Part shown: piece after piece, positions 1 through 12,182 of the stretch
Layout of the letters: each line of letters starts with the position of its first letter
Numbering within the stretch: position 1 is the first letter of the stretch
NCBI GenBank assembly: GCA_032622095.1
Contig: CP136068.1
Coordinates: 4,751,314 to 4,815,313, forward strand
DNA from: Siphonodentalium dalli
Taxonomy: Eukaryota > Mollusca > Scaphopoda > Gadilida > Siphonodentaliidae
Direction of reading: 5' to 3'
Length of the DNA: 64,000 bases
Notes under the pieces: generated by a model
Database searches by the model: none
The model's input: the letters and a program-made list of their open reading frames with translations, nothing else
Told to the model about the DNA's origin: nothing
Program-made: the position numbers and the translations under genes

Positions 1-2075
1 CCTACTGCCCACGGGCATCAGAACTTGTGTCCGCGCTTTCCCTGAGGAGTTACCGCCCATAGTTGGCAAACCTCTATTTGATTGTACTCTGTTGTCCTCT
101 TGTATCATTCCAGATAACTGCATGTGGTTTTCATAGTCGTGTTGACCGTTGTCAGTTTAGTCAGAGAAGGAAATTTTGACAGGGTCGGACATATATTTTG
201 ACACTGGGGTGGGGGGCAAATTGTTTGCAAAATAAAATTTTGATTGACATTCATATATTTAAGTTTATGTATTTCCCGAACGAAAACAAACTCATACCGG
301 AAAGGATTTTTGAAATCCGAGAAGAAATGCAAGAGTTACGGGCCCTCAAAGTTTGCAATTTGGGCCCATGTGCTTGATAACACATCTCCTCCGAAGATGT
401 CGAAGTTTGGATGTCAGCTGATACGCCAACGTGTGCGGACGGAAGAGGGCACGCGGTGGGCCAAATTTTGCCAGTGTCGGTTCATTATTGTGGGTCTGGG
501 GAGGGGTGGTCCGTGGTACCAAATTTTAATTCTTCTCGGAATCAGATGAAACTTGGAATATAACATCTGCAACATCAGCCGATCTAGAAACTGGAAAAAT
601 TTCGAAAATCCATCGAAAACTAAAAGAATCGCGGGCCCTCAAACTTTGCAATTTTGGGCCCATGTGCTTGATAACACATCTCCTCCGAAGATATCGAACA
701 TAGGATGTCATCTGATACGAAAATGCGTACGGACTGGAGACGGCACGCGGTGGGCCAAATTTTGCCAGTGTCGGTTCATTATTGTGGGTCTGGGGAGGGG
801 TGGTCCGTGGTGCCGAATTTTAATTCTTCTCGGAATCAGATGAAACTTGGAATATAATATCTGCAACATCAGCCGATCTCGAAGCTGAACACAGATCGTA
901 AATACGTTGGAAAATGGCGGAGATTTTGGCCGTACAAGTTTGAATTTGGGCCCATATGCTTTCCAATAATCAAAGTGTTATCCGTCTCCAAATCAGATGA
1001 AATTTATACTATGCAATCTATGTCAGCCGCAAATCACAAAACTGGAAACAACTTTAAAATCCGTTGGAAACTGACGAAGTTACGGGGCCTCAAACTTAGC
1101 AGTTTGTGCCAGGGGTTGATGTTTTCCCAATCCCGTCACCCAATTTCGAGGCAGGGGTGGGGTCACGTCCAAACACTTGAGATCAACCTACACATATTAG
1201 GACAACATATAATCACCATACTTCATATTTTCCGTCCATAAACTGCGATTCTTTCCACTCATGATTGATCCTATTATTATACTTCCATGGTGTAACCAAG
1301 GAAGTATATTGTTTTTCTACTGCGGCCGTTTTCTGTTTAATTGGAAATACTCAGAAACTAATGGGAGGAGGACCGCGAAATCTCTAGCGAATGAAGGCAT
1401 CTAAGGTCTACTAAAAATAATGGTATCCGGATGTTGGTCCAATATCTTTTAACAGAGTTATGGCCCTTTTTCGATTATTTTTCATTATTATTATTATTAT
1501 TATTATACTACAGTATTTTTCAACGCCCAAATCTCGGAATGTATTAGTACTAGAAAACACAAGTTTGGTAAGTATGTTGGGGTAAATGAGTTCTATGCCT
1601 TTGGCTCATAACGGATATTGTCCGCATTTACCCCGTGGAGTTATCTCCCTTTATATGAAAAAATGTCATTTTATTATCTCGGAAATTATAAGGAGCAGAG
1701 CATTGAAAATTGGACTGTATGCACATCTCGATATGCCCTACTGCCCACGGGCATCAGAACTTGTGTCCGCGCTTTCCCTGAGGAGTTACCGCCCATAGTT
1801 GGCAAACCTCTATTTGATTGTACTCTGTTGTCCTCTTGTATCATTCCAGATAACTGCATGTGGTTTTCATAGTCGTGTTGACCGTTGTCAGTTTAGTCAG
1901 AGAAGGAAATTTTGACAGGGTCGGACATATATTTTGACACTGGGGTGGGGGGCAAATTGTTTGCAAAATAAAATTTTGATTGACATTCATATATTTAAGT
2001 TTATGTATTTCCCGAACGAAAACAAACTCATACCGGAAAGGATTTTTGAAATCCGAGAAGAAATGCAAGAGTTAC

Positions 2076-2368
2076 GGGCCCTCAAAGTTTGCAATTTGGG
2101 CCCATGTGCTTGATAACACATCTCCTCCGAAGATGTCGAAGTTTGGATGTCAGCTGATACGCCAACGTGTGCGGACGGAAGAGGGCACGCGGTGGGCCAA
2201 ATTTTGCCAGTGTCGGTTCATTATTGTGGGTCTGGGGAGGGGTGGTCCGTGGTACCAAATTTTAATTCTTCTCGGAATCAGATGAAACTTGGAATATAAC
2301 ATCTGCAACATCAGCCGATCTAGAAACTGGAAAAATTTCGAAAATCCATCGAAAACTAAAAGAATCGC
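2076..2368 (+). repeat. Core sub-repeat R1 (reference monomer)
   Basis: Begins GGGCCCTCAAA and contains TTTGGGCCCATGTGCTTGAT, ACACATCTCCTCCGAAG, GGGCACGCGGTGGGCC and the G-rich GTCTGGGGAGGGGTGGTCC. It ends after AATCAGATGAAACTTGGAAT and CATCAGCCGATCT. It is 293 bp and clearly homologous to R2. The spacers attach within R1, just after CCTCCGAAGAT. In the short C monomers R1 and R2 are merged into one copy. Confidence 0.9.
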
Positions 2369-2662
2369 GGGCCCTCAAACTTTGCAATTTTGGGCCCATG
2401 TGCTTGATAACACATCTCCTCCGAAGATATCGAACATAGGATGTCATCTGATACGAAAATGCGTACGGACTGGAGACGGCACGCGGTGGGCCAAATTTTG
2501 CCAGTGTCGGTTCATTATTGTGGGTCTGGGGAGGGGTGGTCCGTGGTGCCGAATTTTAATTCTTCTCGGAATCAGATGAAACTTGGAATATAATATCTGC
2601 AACATCAGCCGATCTCGAAGCTGAACACAGATCGTAAATACGTTGGAAAATGGCGGAGATTT
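2369..2662 (+). repeat. Core sub-repeat R2 (reference monomer)
   Basis: A 294-bp tandem partner of R1 with the same order of motifs: GGGCCC pair, CTTGATAACACATCTCC, GGCACGCGGTGGGCC, GGGGAGGGGTGG and AATCAGATGAAACTTGG. Its length is a multiple of three, so an open frame recurs in both sub-repeats. That is a by-product of the duplication, not evidence of coding. Confidence 0.9.
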
Positions 2663-2820
2663 TGGCCGTACAAGTTTGAATTTGGGCCCATATGCTTTCC
2701 AATAATCAAAGTGTTATCCGTCTCCAAATCAGATGAAATTTATACTATGCAATCTATGTCAGCCGCAAATCACAAAACTGGAAACAACTTTAAAATCCGT
2801 TGGAAACTGACGAAGTTACG
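2663..2820 (+). repeat. Core sub-repeat R3, internally deleted (reference monomer)
   Basis: A shortened relative of R1/R2. It keeps TTTGAATTTGGGCCCATATG and, about 45 bases later, AATCAGATGAAATTTATACT, TCAGCCGCAAATC and AAAACTGG. It lacks the roughly 135-bp middle section with GGCACGCGG and GGGGAGGGG. Length is about 158 bp. Confidence 0.75.
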
Positions 2821-2990
2821 GGGCCTCAAACTTAGCAGTTTGTGCCAGGGGTTGATGTTTTCCCAATCCCGTCACCCAATTTCGAGGCAGGGGTGGGGTC
2901 ACGTCCAAACACTTGAGATCAACCTACACATATTAGGACAACATATAATCACCATACTTCATATTTTCCGTCCATAAACTGCGATTCTTT
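2821..2990 (+). repeat. Core sub-repeat R4, most divergent (reference monomer)
   Basis: Starts at GGGCCTCAAACTTAGCAG, preceded by GAAGTTAC, which matches the GAGTTACGGGCCCTCAAA entry of R1. It contains a G-rich CAGGGGTGGGGTCACG, placed as in R1/R2. After this the sequence passes into the short stretch before the next hairpin (CCACTCATGATT, CTATTATTATACT). The end coordinate is approximate. Confidence 0.6.
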
Positions 2991-3014
2991 CCACTCATGA
3001 TTGATCCTATTATT

Positions 3015-3043
3015 ATACTTCCATGGTGTAACCAAGGAAGTAT
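3015..3043. other. Conserved 29-bp palindrome (hairpin) at monomer start
   Basis: The arms are ATACTTCC-A-TGGT and ACCA-A-GGAAGTAT around a GTA loop: twelve possible base pairs with one A/A mismatch. It is unchanged by eye in every module of every family (for example 1279, 4965, 15658, 26426, 41685, 43888, 57155), although other positions of the modules differ between families. Its first 13 bases are the exact reverse complement of a motif near the right end of both spacers (40120-40132 and 55591-55603). Confidence 0.9.
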
Positions 3044-3219
3044 ATTGTTTTTCTACTGCGGCCGTTTTCTGTTTAATTGGAAATACTCAGAAACTAATGG
3101 GAGGAGGACCGCGAAATCTCTAGCGAATGAAGGCATCTAAGGTCTACTAAAAATAATGGTATCCGGATGTTGGTCCAATATCTTTTAACAGAGTTATGGC
3201 CCTTTTTCGATTATTTTTC

Positions 3220-3243
3220 ATTATTATTATTATTATTATTATA
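3220..3243. repeat. (ATT)n microsatellite at the module-body boundary
   Basis: In this A copy the tract is (ATT)7ATA. Its length is fixed within a block but differs between families: 3 in C, 7 in A, 10 in B and 14 in A'. Junction modules have their own lengths: 3 before 4965, 6 before 15658, 7 before 26426, 6 before 43653 and 10 before 43888. Both spacers re-enter the satellite in this tract. Confidence 0.9.
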
Positions 3244-4750
3244 CTACAGTATTTTTCAACGCCCAAATCTCGGAATGTATTAGTACTAGAAAACACAAGT
3301 TTGGTAAGTATGTTGGGGTAAATGAGTTCTATGCCTTTGGCTCATAACGGATATTGTCCGCATTTACCCCGTGGAGTTATCTCCCTTTATATGAAAAAAT
3401 GTCATTTTATTATCTCGGAAATTATAAGGAGCAGAGCATTGAAAATTGGACTGTATGCACATCTCGATATGCCCTACTGCCCACGGGCATCAGAACTTGT
3501 GTCCGCGCTTTCCCTGAGGAGTTACCGCCCATAGTTGGCAAACCTCTATTTGATTGTACTCTGTTGTCCTCTTGTATCATTCCAGATAACTGCATGTGGT
3601 TTTCATAGTCGTGTTGACCGTTGTCAGTTTAGTCAGAGAAGGAAATTTTGACAGGGTCGGACATATATTTTGACACTGGGGTGGGGGGCAAATTGTTTGC
3701 AAAATAAAATTTTGATTGACATTCATATATTTAAGTTTATGTATTTCCCGAACGAAAACAAACTCATACCGGAAAGGATTTTTGAAATCCGAGAAGAAAT
3801 GCAAGAGTTACGGGCCCTCAAAGTTTGCAATTTGGGCCCATGTGCTTGATAACACATCTCCTCCGAAGATGTCGAAGTTTGGATGTCAGCTGATACGCCA
3901 ACGTGTGCGGACGGAAGAGGGCACGCGGTGGGCCAAATTTTGCCAGTGTCGGTTCATTATTGTGGGTCTGGGGAGGGGTGGTCCGTGGTACCAAATTTTA
4001 ATTCTTCTCGGAATCAGATGAAACTTGGAATATAACATCTGCAACATCAGCCGATCTAGAAACTGGAAAAATTTCGAAAATCCATCGAAAACTAAAAGAA
4101 TCGCGGGCCCTCAAACTTTGCAATTTTGGGCCCATGTGCTTGATAACACATCTCCTCCGAAGATATCGAACATAGGATGTCATCTGATACGAAAATGCGT
4201 ACGGACTGGAGACGGCACGCGGTGGGCCAAATTTTGCCAGTGTCGGTTCATTATTGTGGGTCTGGGGAGGGGTGGTCCGTGGTGCCGAATTTTAATTCTT
4301 CTCGGAATCAGATGAAACTTGGAATATAATATCTGCAACATCAGCCGATCTCGAAGCTGAACACAGATCGTAAATACGTTGGAAAATGGCGGAGATTTTG
4401 GCCGTACAAGTTTGAATTTGGGCCCATATGCTTTCCAATAATCAAAGTGTTATCCGTCTCCAAATCAGATGAAATTTATACTATGCAATCTATGTCAGCC
4501 GCAAATCACAAAACTGGAAACAACTTTAAAATCCGTTGGAAACTGACGAAGTTACGGGGCCTCAAACTTAGCAGTTTGTGCCAGGGGTTGATGTTTTCCC
4601 AATCCCGTCACCCAATTTCGAGGCAGGGGTGGGGTCACGTCCAAACACTTGAGATCAACCTACACATATTAGGACAACATATAATCACCATACTTCATAT
4701 TTTCCGTCCATAAACTGCGATTCTTTCCACTCATGATTGATCCTATTATT

Positions 4751-4964
4751 ATACTTCCATGGTGTAACCAAGGAAGTATATTGTTTTTCTACTGCGGCCG
4801 TTTTCTGTTTAATTGGAAATACTCAGAAACTAATGGGAGGAGGACCGCGAAATCTCTAGCGAATGAAGGCATCTAAGGTCTACTAAAAATAATGGTATCC
4901 GGATGTTGGTCCAATATCTTTTAACAGAGTTATGGCCCTTTTTCGATTATTTTTCATTATTATT
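4751..4964 (+). repeat. Body-less A module at the A to B junction
   Basis: An A-type hairpin module (AATTGGAAAT, GCGAATGAAGG, ATCCGGATG, CTTTTAACAG) whose ATT tract is shortened to (ATT)3ATA and joins directly to the B hairpin at 4965. The two modules are 214 bp apart. Confidence 0.92.
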
Positions 4965-5167
4965 ATACTTCCATGGTGTAACCAAGGAAGTATATTGTTT
5001 TTCTACTGCGGCCGTTTTCTGTTTAATTGAAAATACTCAGAAACTAATGGGAGGAGGACCGCGAAATCTCTAGCGAATATAGGCATCTAAGGTCTACTAA
5101 AAATAATGGTATCCAGATGTTGGTCCAATATCTTTTGACAGAGTTATGGCCCTTTTTCGATTATTTT

Positions 5168-5202
<35 letters not shown>

Positions 5203-6912
5203 CTGGACACTTTTGCAACCCTTATTACTCGAAAAGTACCAGGAGTAGCACACTAAATATTGGTACGTATCTTTGGGTCAAAGAGTTGTATGCCATCGTC
5301 GCATAAAGAATATTTTCCGCGTTTTCTCCGAGGAGTTATCTCCCTTTATCTGAAAAAATGTCATTTTATTATCTCGGAAATTATAAGCAGCAGAGCATCG
5401 AAAATTGGACCGTATGCACACCTCGATATGCCCTGCTGCCCACGGGCATCAAAACTTGTGTCCGCGCTTTTCCTGAGGAGTTACCGCCCATAAATAGGCA
5501 AACCTCTATTTGATTTACTATGCTGTACTCTCGTATCATTAGAGATAACTGCATTTGGATTTCATAGTCGTGTTGACAGTTGTCAGTTTAGTCTGAAAAA
5601 GAAAATTGAACAGGGTCGGCCATATATTTTGACGCTGGGGTGGGGGCAAAATTTTCGAAAAAAAAAGGTTTTGATTGACATTCCTCTATTTAAGTATGTT
5701 GATTCCCTGAACGAAAACAAATCCATACTAGAAAGGATTTTTGAAATCAGAGAAGACATGCAAGAGTTACGGGCCCTCAAACTTTGCAATTTTGGGCCCA
5801 TGTGCTTGTGACCACATCTCCTCCGAAGATATCGAATATAGGATGTCATCTGATACGCCAATATGTGCGGACTGAAGAGGGCACGCGACTGGCCAAATTT
5901 TGCCAGTGTCGGTTCATTATTGTGGGTCTGGGGAGGGGTGGCCCGTGGTACCAATTTTTAATTATTCTCGGAATCAGATGAAACTTGGAATATAACATCT
6001 GCAACATCAGCCGATCTAGAAGCTGGAAGAATTTCGAAAATCCATCGAAAACTAAAAGAATCGCGGGCCCTCAAACTTTGCAATTTTGGGCCCATGTGCT
6101 TGATAACACATCTCCTCCGAAGAGATCGAACATAGGATGTCATCTGATACGAAAATGCGTACGGACTGAAGACGGCACGCGGTGGGCCAAATTTTGCAAG
6201 TGTCGGTTCAGTATTGTGGGTCTGGGGAGGGGTGGTCAGTGGTACCAATTTTTAATTCTTTTCCGAATCAGATGAAACTTAGAATATAACATCTGCAACA
6301 TCAGCCGATCTCGAAGCTGAAAACAGATCGTAAATACGTTGGGAAATGGCGGAGATTTTGGCCGTCCAATTTTATATTTGGGCCCATATGCTTTCCAATA
6401 ATCAAAGTGTTATCCGTCTCCAAATCAGATGAAATTTACACTATACAATCTATGTTAGCGGCAGATCGCAAAACTGAAAATAATTTTAAAATCCGTTGGA
6501 AACTAACGGAGTTACGGGCCCTCAAACTTCGCATTTTGTGCCAGGGTTGATGTTTTCCCAATCCCGTCACCCAATTTCGAGGCAGGGGTGGGGTCACGTC
6601 CAAACACTTGAGATAAACCTACACATGTCTTGACAACATATACTCACCATACTTCACATTTTACGTCCCTAAACTGGGATTCTTTCCACTCATGATTTTC
6701 CCTATTATTATACTTCCATGGTGTAACCAAGGAAGTATATTGTTTTTCTACTGCGGCCGTTTTCTGTTTAATTGAAAATACTCAGAAACTAATGGGAGGA
6801 GGACCGCGAAATCTCTAGCGAATATAGGCATCTAAGGTCTACTAAAAATAATGGTATCCAGATGTTGGTCCAATATCTTTTGACAGAGTTATGGCCCTTT
6901 TTCGATTATTTT

Positions 6913-6947
<35 letters not shown>

Positions 6948-8657
6948 CTGGACACTTTTGCAACCCTTATTACTCGAAAAGTACCAGGAGTAGCACACTA
7001 AATATTGGTACGTATCTTTGGGTCAAAGAGTTGTATGCCATCGTCGCATAAAGAATATTTTCCGCGTTTTCTCCGAGGAGTTATCTCCCTTTATCTGAAA
7101 AAATGTCATTTTATTATCTCGGAAATTATAAGCAGCAGAGCATCGAAAATTGGACCGTATGCACACCTCGATATGCCCTGCTGCCCACGGGCATCAAAAC
7201 TTGTGTCCGCGCTTTTCCTGAGGAGTTACCGCCCATAAATAGGCAAACCTCTATTTGATTTACTATGCTGTACTCTCGTATCATTAGAGATAACTGCATT
7301 TGGATTTCATAGTCGTGTTGACAGTTGTCAGTTTAGTCTGAAAAAGAAAATTGAACAGGGTCGGCCATATATTTTGACGCTGGGGTGGGGGCAAAATTTT
7401 CGAAAAAAAAAGGTTTTGATTGACATTCCTCTATTTAAGTATGTTGATTCCCTGAACGAAAACAAATCCATACTAGAAAGGATTTTTGAAATCAGAGAAG
7501 ACATGCAAGAGTTACGGGCCCTCAAACTTTGCAATTTTGGGCCCATGTGCTTGTGACCACATCTCCTCCGAAGATATCGAATATAGGATGTCATCTGATA
7601 CGCCAATATGTGCGGACTGAAGAGGGCACGCGACTGGCCAAATTTTGCCAGTGTCGGTTCATTATTGTGGGTCTGGGGAGGGGTGGTCCGTGGTACCAAT
7701 TTTTAATTATTCTCGGAATCAGATGAAACTTGGAATATAACATCTGCAACATCAGCCGATCTAGAAGCTGGAAGAATTTCGAAAATCCATCGAAAACTAA
7801 AAGAATCGCGGGCCCTCAAACTTTGCAATTTTGGGCCCATGTGCTTGATAACACATCTCCTCCGAAGAGATCGAACATAGGATGTCATCTGATACGAAAA
7901 TGCGTACGGACTGAAGACGGCACGCGGTGGGCCAAATTTTGCAAGTGTCGGTTCAGTATTGTGGGTCTGGGGAGGGGTGGTCAGTGGTACCAATTTTTAA
8001 TTCTTTTCCGAATCAGATGAAACTTAGAATATAACATCTGCAACATCAGCCGATCTCGAAGCTGAAAACAGATCGTAAATACGTTGGGAAATGGCGGAGA
8101 TTTTGGCCGTCCAATTTTATATTTGGGCCCATATGCTTTCCAATAATCAAAGTGTTATCCGTCTCCAAATCAGATGAAATTTACACTATACAATCTATGT
8201 TAGCGGCAGATCGCAAAACTGAAAATAATTTTAAAATCCGTTGGAAACTAACGGAGTTACGGGCCCTCAAACTTCGCATTTTGTGCCAGGGTTGATGTTT
8301 TCCCAATCCCGTCACCCAATTTCGAGGCAGGGGTGGGGTCACGTCCAAACACTTGAGATAAACCTACACATGTCTTGACAACATATACTCACCATACTTC
8401 ACATTTTACGTCCCTAAACTGGGATTCTTTCCACTCATGATTTTCCCTATTATTATACTTCCATGGTGTAACCAAGGAAGTATATTGTTTTTCTACTGCG
8501 GCCGTTTTCTGTTTAATTGAAAATACTCAGAAACTAATGGGAGGAGGACCGCGAAATCTCTAGCGAATATAGGCATCTAAGGTCTACTAAAAATAATGGT
8601 ATCCAGATGTTGGTCCAATATCTTTTGACAGAGTTATGGCCCTTTTTCGATTATTTT

Positions 8658-8692
<35 letters not shown>

Positions 8693-10402
8693 CTGGACAC
8701 TTTTGCAACCCTTATTACTCGAAAAGTACCAGGAGTAGCACACTAAATATTGGTACGTATCTTTGGGTCAAAGAGTTGTATGCCATCGTCGCATAAAGAA
8801 TATTTTCCGCGTTTTCTCCGAGGAGTTATCTCCCTTTATCTGAAAAAATGTCATTTTATTATCTCGGAAATTATAAGCAGCAGAGCATCGAAAATTGGAC
8901 CGTATGCACACCTCGATATGCCCTGCTGCCCACGGGCATCAAAACTTGTGTCCGCGCTTTTCCTGAGGAGTTACCGCCCATAAATAGGCAAACCTCTATT
9001 TGATTTACTATGCTGTACTCTCGTATCATTAGAGATAACTGCATTTGGATTTCATAGTCGTGTTGACAGTTGTCAGTTTAGTCTGAAAAAGAAAATTGAA
9101 CAGGGTCGGCCATATATTTTGACGCTGGGGTGGGGGCAAAATTTTCGAAAAAAAAAGGTTTTGATTGACATTCCTCTATTTAAGTATGTTGATTCCCTGA
9201 ACGAAAACAAATCCATACTAGAAAGGATTTTTGAAATCAGAGAAGACATGCAAGAGTTACGGGCCCTCAAACTTTGCAATTTTGGGCCCATGTGCTTGTG
9301 ACCACATCTCCTCCGAAGATATCGAATATAGGATGTCATCTGATACGCCAATATGTGCGGACTGAAGAGGGCACGCGACTGGCCAAATTTTGCCAGTGTC
9401 GGTTCATTATTGTGGGTCTGGGGAGGGGTGGTCCGTGGTACCAATTTTTAATTATTCTCGGAATCAGATGAAACTTGGAATATAACATCTGCAACATCAG
9501 CCGATCTAGAAGCTGGAAGAATTTCGAAAATCCATCGAAAACTAAAAGAATCGCGGGCCCTCAAACTTTGCAATTTTGGGCCCATGTGCTTGATAACACA
9601 TCTCCTCCGAAGAGATCGAACATAGGATGTCATCTGATACGAAAATGCGTACGGACTGAAGACGGCACGCGGTGGGCCAAATTTTGCAAGTGTCGGTTCA
9701 GTATTGTGGGTCTGGGGAGGGGTGGTCAGTGGTACCAATTTTTAATTCTTTTCCGAATCAGATGAAACTTAGAATATAACATCTGCAACATCAGCCGATC
9801 TCGAAGCTGAAAACAGATCGTAAATACGTTGGGAAATGGCGGAGATTTTGGCCGTCCAATTTTATATTTGGGCCCATATGCTTTCCAATAATCAAAGTGT
9901 TATCCGTCTCCAAATCAGATGAAATTTACACTATACAATCTATGTTAGCGGCAGATCGCAAAACTGAAAATAATTTTAAAATCCGTTGGAAACTAACGGA
10001 GTTACGGGCCCTCAAACTTCGCATTTTGTGCCAGGGTTGATGTTTTCCCAATCCCGTCACCCAATTTCGAGGCAGGGGTGGGGTCACGTCCAAACACTTG
10101 AGATAAACCTACACATGTCTTGACAACATATACTCACCATACTTCACATTTTACGTCCCTAAACTGGGATTCTTTCCACTCATGATTTTCCCTATTATTA
10201 TACTTCCATGGTGTAACCAAGGAAGTATATTGTGTTTCTACTGCGGCCGTTTTCTGTTTAATTGAAAATACTCAGAAACTAATGGGAGGAGGACCGCGAA
10301 ATCTCTAGCGAATATAGGCATCTAAGGTCTACTAAAAATAATGGTATCCAGATGTTGGTCCAATATCTTTTGACAGAGTTATGGCCCTTTTTCGATTATT
10401 TT

Positions 10403-10437
<35 letters not shown>

Positions 10438-12147
10438 CTGGACACTTTTGCAACCCTTATTACTCGAAAAGTACCAGGAGTAGCACACTAAATATTGGTA
10501 CGTATCTTTGGGTCAAAGAGTTGTATGCCATCGTCGCATAAAGAATATTTTCCGCGTTTTCTCCGAGGAGTTATCTCCCTTTATCTGAAAAAATGTCATT
10601 TTATTATCTCGGAAATTATAAGCAGCAGAGCATCGAAAATTGGACCGTATGCACACCTCGATATGCCCTGCTGCCCACGGGCATCAAAACTTGTGTCCGC
10701 GCTTTTCCTGAGGAGTTACCGCCCATAAATAGGCAAACCTCTATTTGATTTACTATGCTGTACTCTCGTATCATTAGAGATAACTGCATTTGGATTTCAT
10801 AGTCGTGTTGACAGTTGTCAGTTTAGTCTGAAAAAGAAAATTGAACAGGGTCGGCCATATATTTTGACGCTGGGGTGGGGGCAAAATTTTCGAAAAAAAA
10901 AGGTTTTGATTGACATTCCTCTATTTAAGTATGTTGATTCCCTGAACGAAAACAAATCCATACTAGAAAGGATTTTTGAAATCAGAGAAGACATGCAAGA
11001 GTTACGGGCCCTCAAACTTTGCAATTTTGGGCCCATGTGCTTGTGACCACATCTCCTCCGAAGATATCGAATATAGGATGTCATCTGATACGCCAATATG
11101 TGCGGACTGAAGAGGGCACGCGACTGGCCAAATTTTGCCAGTGTCGGTTCATTATTGTGGGTCTGGGGAGGGGTGGTCCGTGGTACCAATTTTTAATTAT
11201 TCTCGGAATCAGATGAAACTTGGAATATAACATCTGCAACATCAGCCGATCTAGAAGCTGGAAGAATTTCGAAAATCCATCGAAAACTAAAAGAATCGCG
11301 GGCCCTCAAACTTTGCAATTTTGGGCCCATGTGCTTGATAACACATCTCCTCCGAAGAGATCGAACATAGGATGTCATCTGATACGAAAATGCGTACGGA
11401 CTGAAGACGGCACGCGGTGGGCCAAATTTTGCAAGTGTCGGTTCAGTATTGTGGGTCTGGGGAGGGGTGGTCAGTGGTACCAATTTTTAATTCTTTTCCG
11501 AATCAGATGAAACTTAGAATATAACATCTGCAACATCAGCCGATCTCGAAGCTGAAAACAGATCGTAAATACGTTGGGAAATGGCGGAGATTTTGGCCGT
11601 CCAATTTTATATTTGGGCCCATATGCTTTCCAATAATCAAAGTGTTATCCGTCTCCAAATCAGATGAAATTTACACTATACAATCTATGTTAGCGGCAGA
11701 TCGCAAAACTGAAAATAATTTTAAAATCCGTTGGAAACTAACGGAGTTACGGGCCCTCAAACTTCGCATTTTGTGCCAGGGTTGATGTTTTCCCAATCCC
11801 GTCACCCAATTTCGAGGCAGGGGTGGGGTCACGTCCAAACACTTGAGATAAACCTACACATGTCTTGACAACATATACTCACCATACTTCACATTTTACG
11901 TCCCTAAACTGGGATTCTTTCCACTCATGATTTTCCCTATTATTATACTTCCATGGTGTAACCAAGGAAGTATATTGTGTTTCTACTGCGGCCGTTTTCT
12001 GTTTAATTGAAAATACTCAGAAACTAATGGGAGGAGGACCGCGAAATCTCTAGCGAATATAGGCATCTAAGGTCTACTAAAAATAATGGTATCCAGATGT
12101 TGGTCCAATATCTTTTGACAGAGTTATGGCCCTTTTTCGATTATTTT

Positions 12148-12182
<35 letters not shown>

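Larger units (their letters stand above)
3015..3243 (+). repeat. Hairpin module of a reference family A monomer
   Basis: The first section of each monomer, shown for the A copy that starts at 3015. It runs from the palindrome through a GCGGCCG motif (3058-3064), GGGAGGAGGACCGCG and GAGTTATGGCCC to the (ATT)n tract. It is bounded on the left by CTATTATTATACT and on the right by ATTATTATACT, so it sits between short direct repeats. It occurs without a body at 4751, 15435, 26200, 43430 and 43653. I see no reading frame or known family that explains it; it may be the 5' end of the mobile element from which the satellite arose. Confidence 0.85.
1..4964 (+). repeat. Satellite block A1, 1736-bp monomers (about 2.9 copies)
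   Basis: Near-identical tandem copies. Monomers are phased on a hairpin motif at 1279, 3015 and 4751, exactly 1736 bp apart; the window opens inside a monomer. Family A markers: body head beginning ACTACAGTATTTTTCAACGC, (ATT)7ATA tract, and hairpin module with AATTGGAAAT, GCGAATGAAGG and ATCCGGATG. This block differs from the later A block (26426-37697) by CCAAATTTTAATT in place of CCAATTTTTAATT near 523, 2259 and 3995, so each block has been homogenised separately. The block ends with a hairpin module that has no body (4751-4964). Open reading frames of 60-100 codons occur on both strands in every copy, but they overlap each other and show no sign of selection; I do not call them genes. Confidence 0.97.

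Noticed and set aside
244-843. Repeated open frames of 96-101 codons in R1 and R2 (for example 244-549 and 553-843) as a small protein family
   Set aside because: Frames are open on both strands over the same bases, end at the recurring CAGATGAAAC context, start at arbitrary ATGs and recur only because the DNA is tandemly repeated. The 1.7-kb period is not frame-locked across families. No domain, signal peptide or splice structure is visible.
4751-4993. Junctions as pure assembly errors
   Set aside because: It cannot be excluded without reads. However, four junctions with the same module logic but different families and ATT lengths are more easily explained by a biological exchange site than by random mis-joins.
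5583-5954. Minus-strand 123-codon frame found in every B monomer
   Set aside because: It spans the G-rich motif, the R1 border and the A9 run, has low-complexity composition, overlaps plus-strand frames, and is absent from the A and C versions of the same segment.
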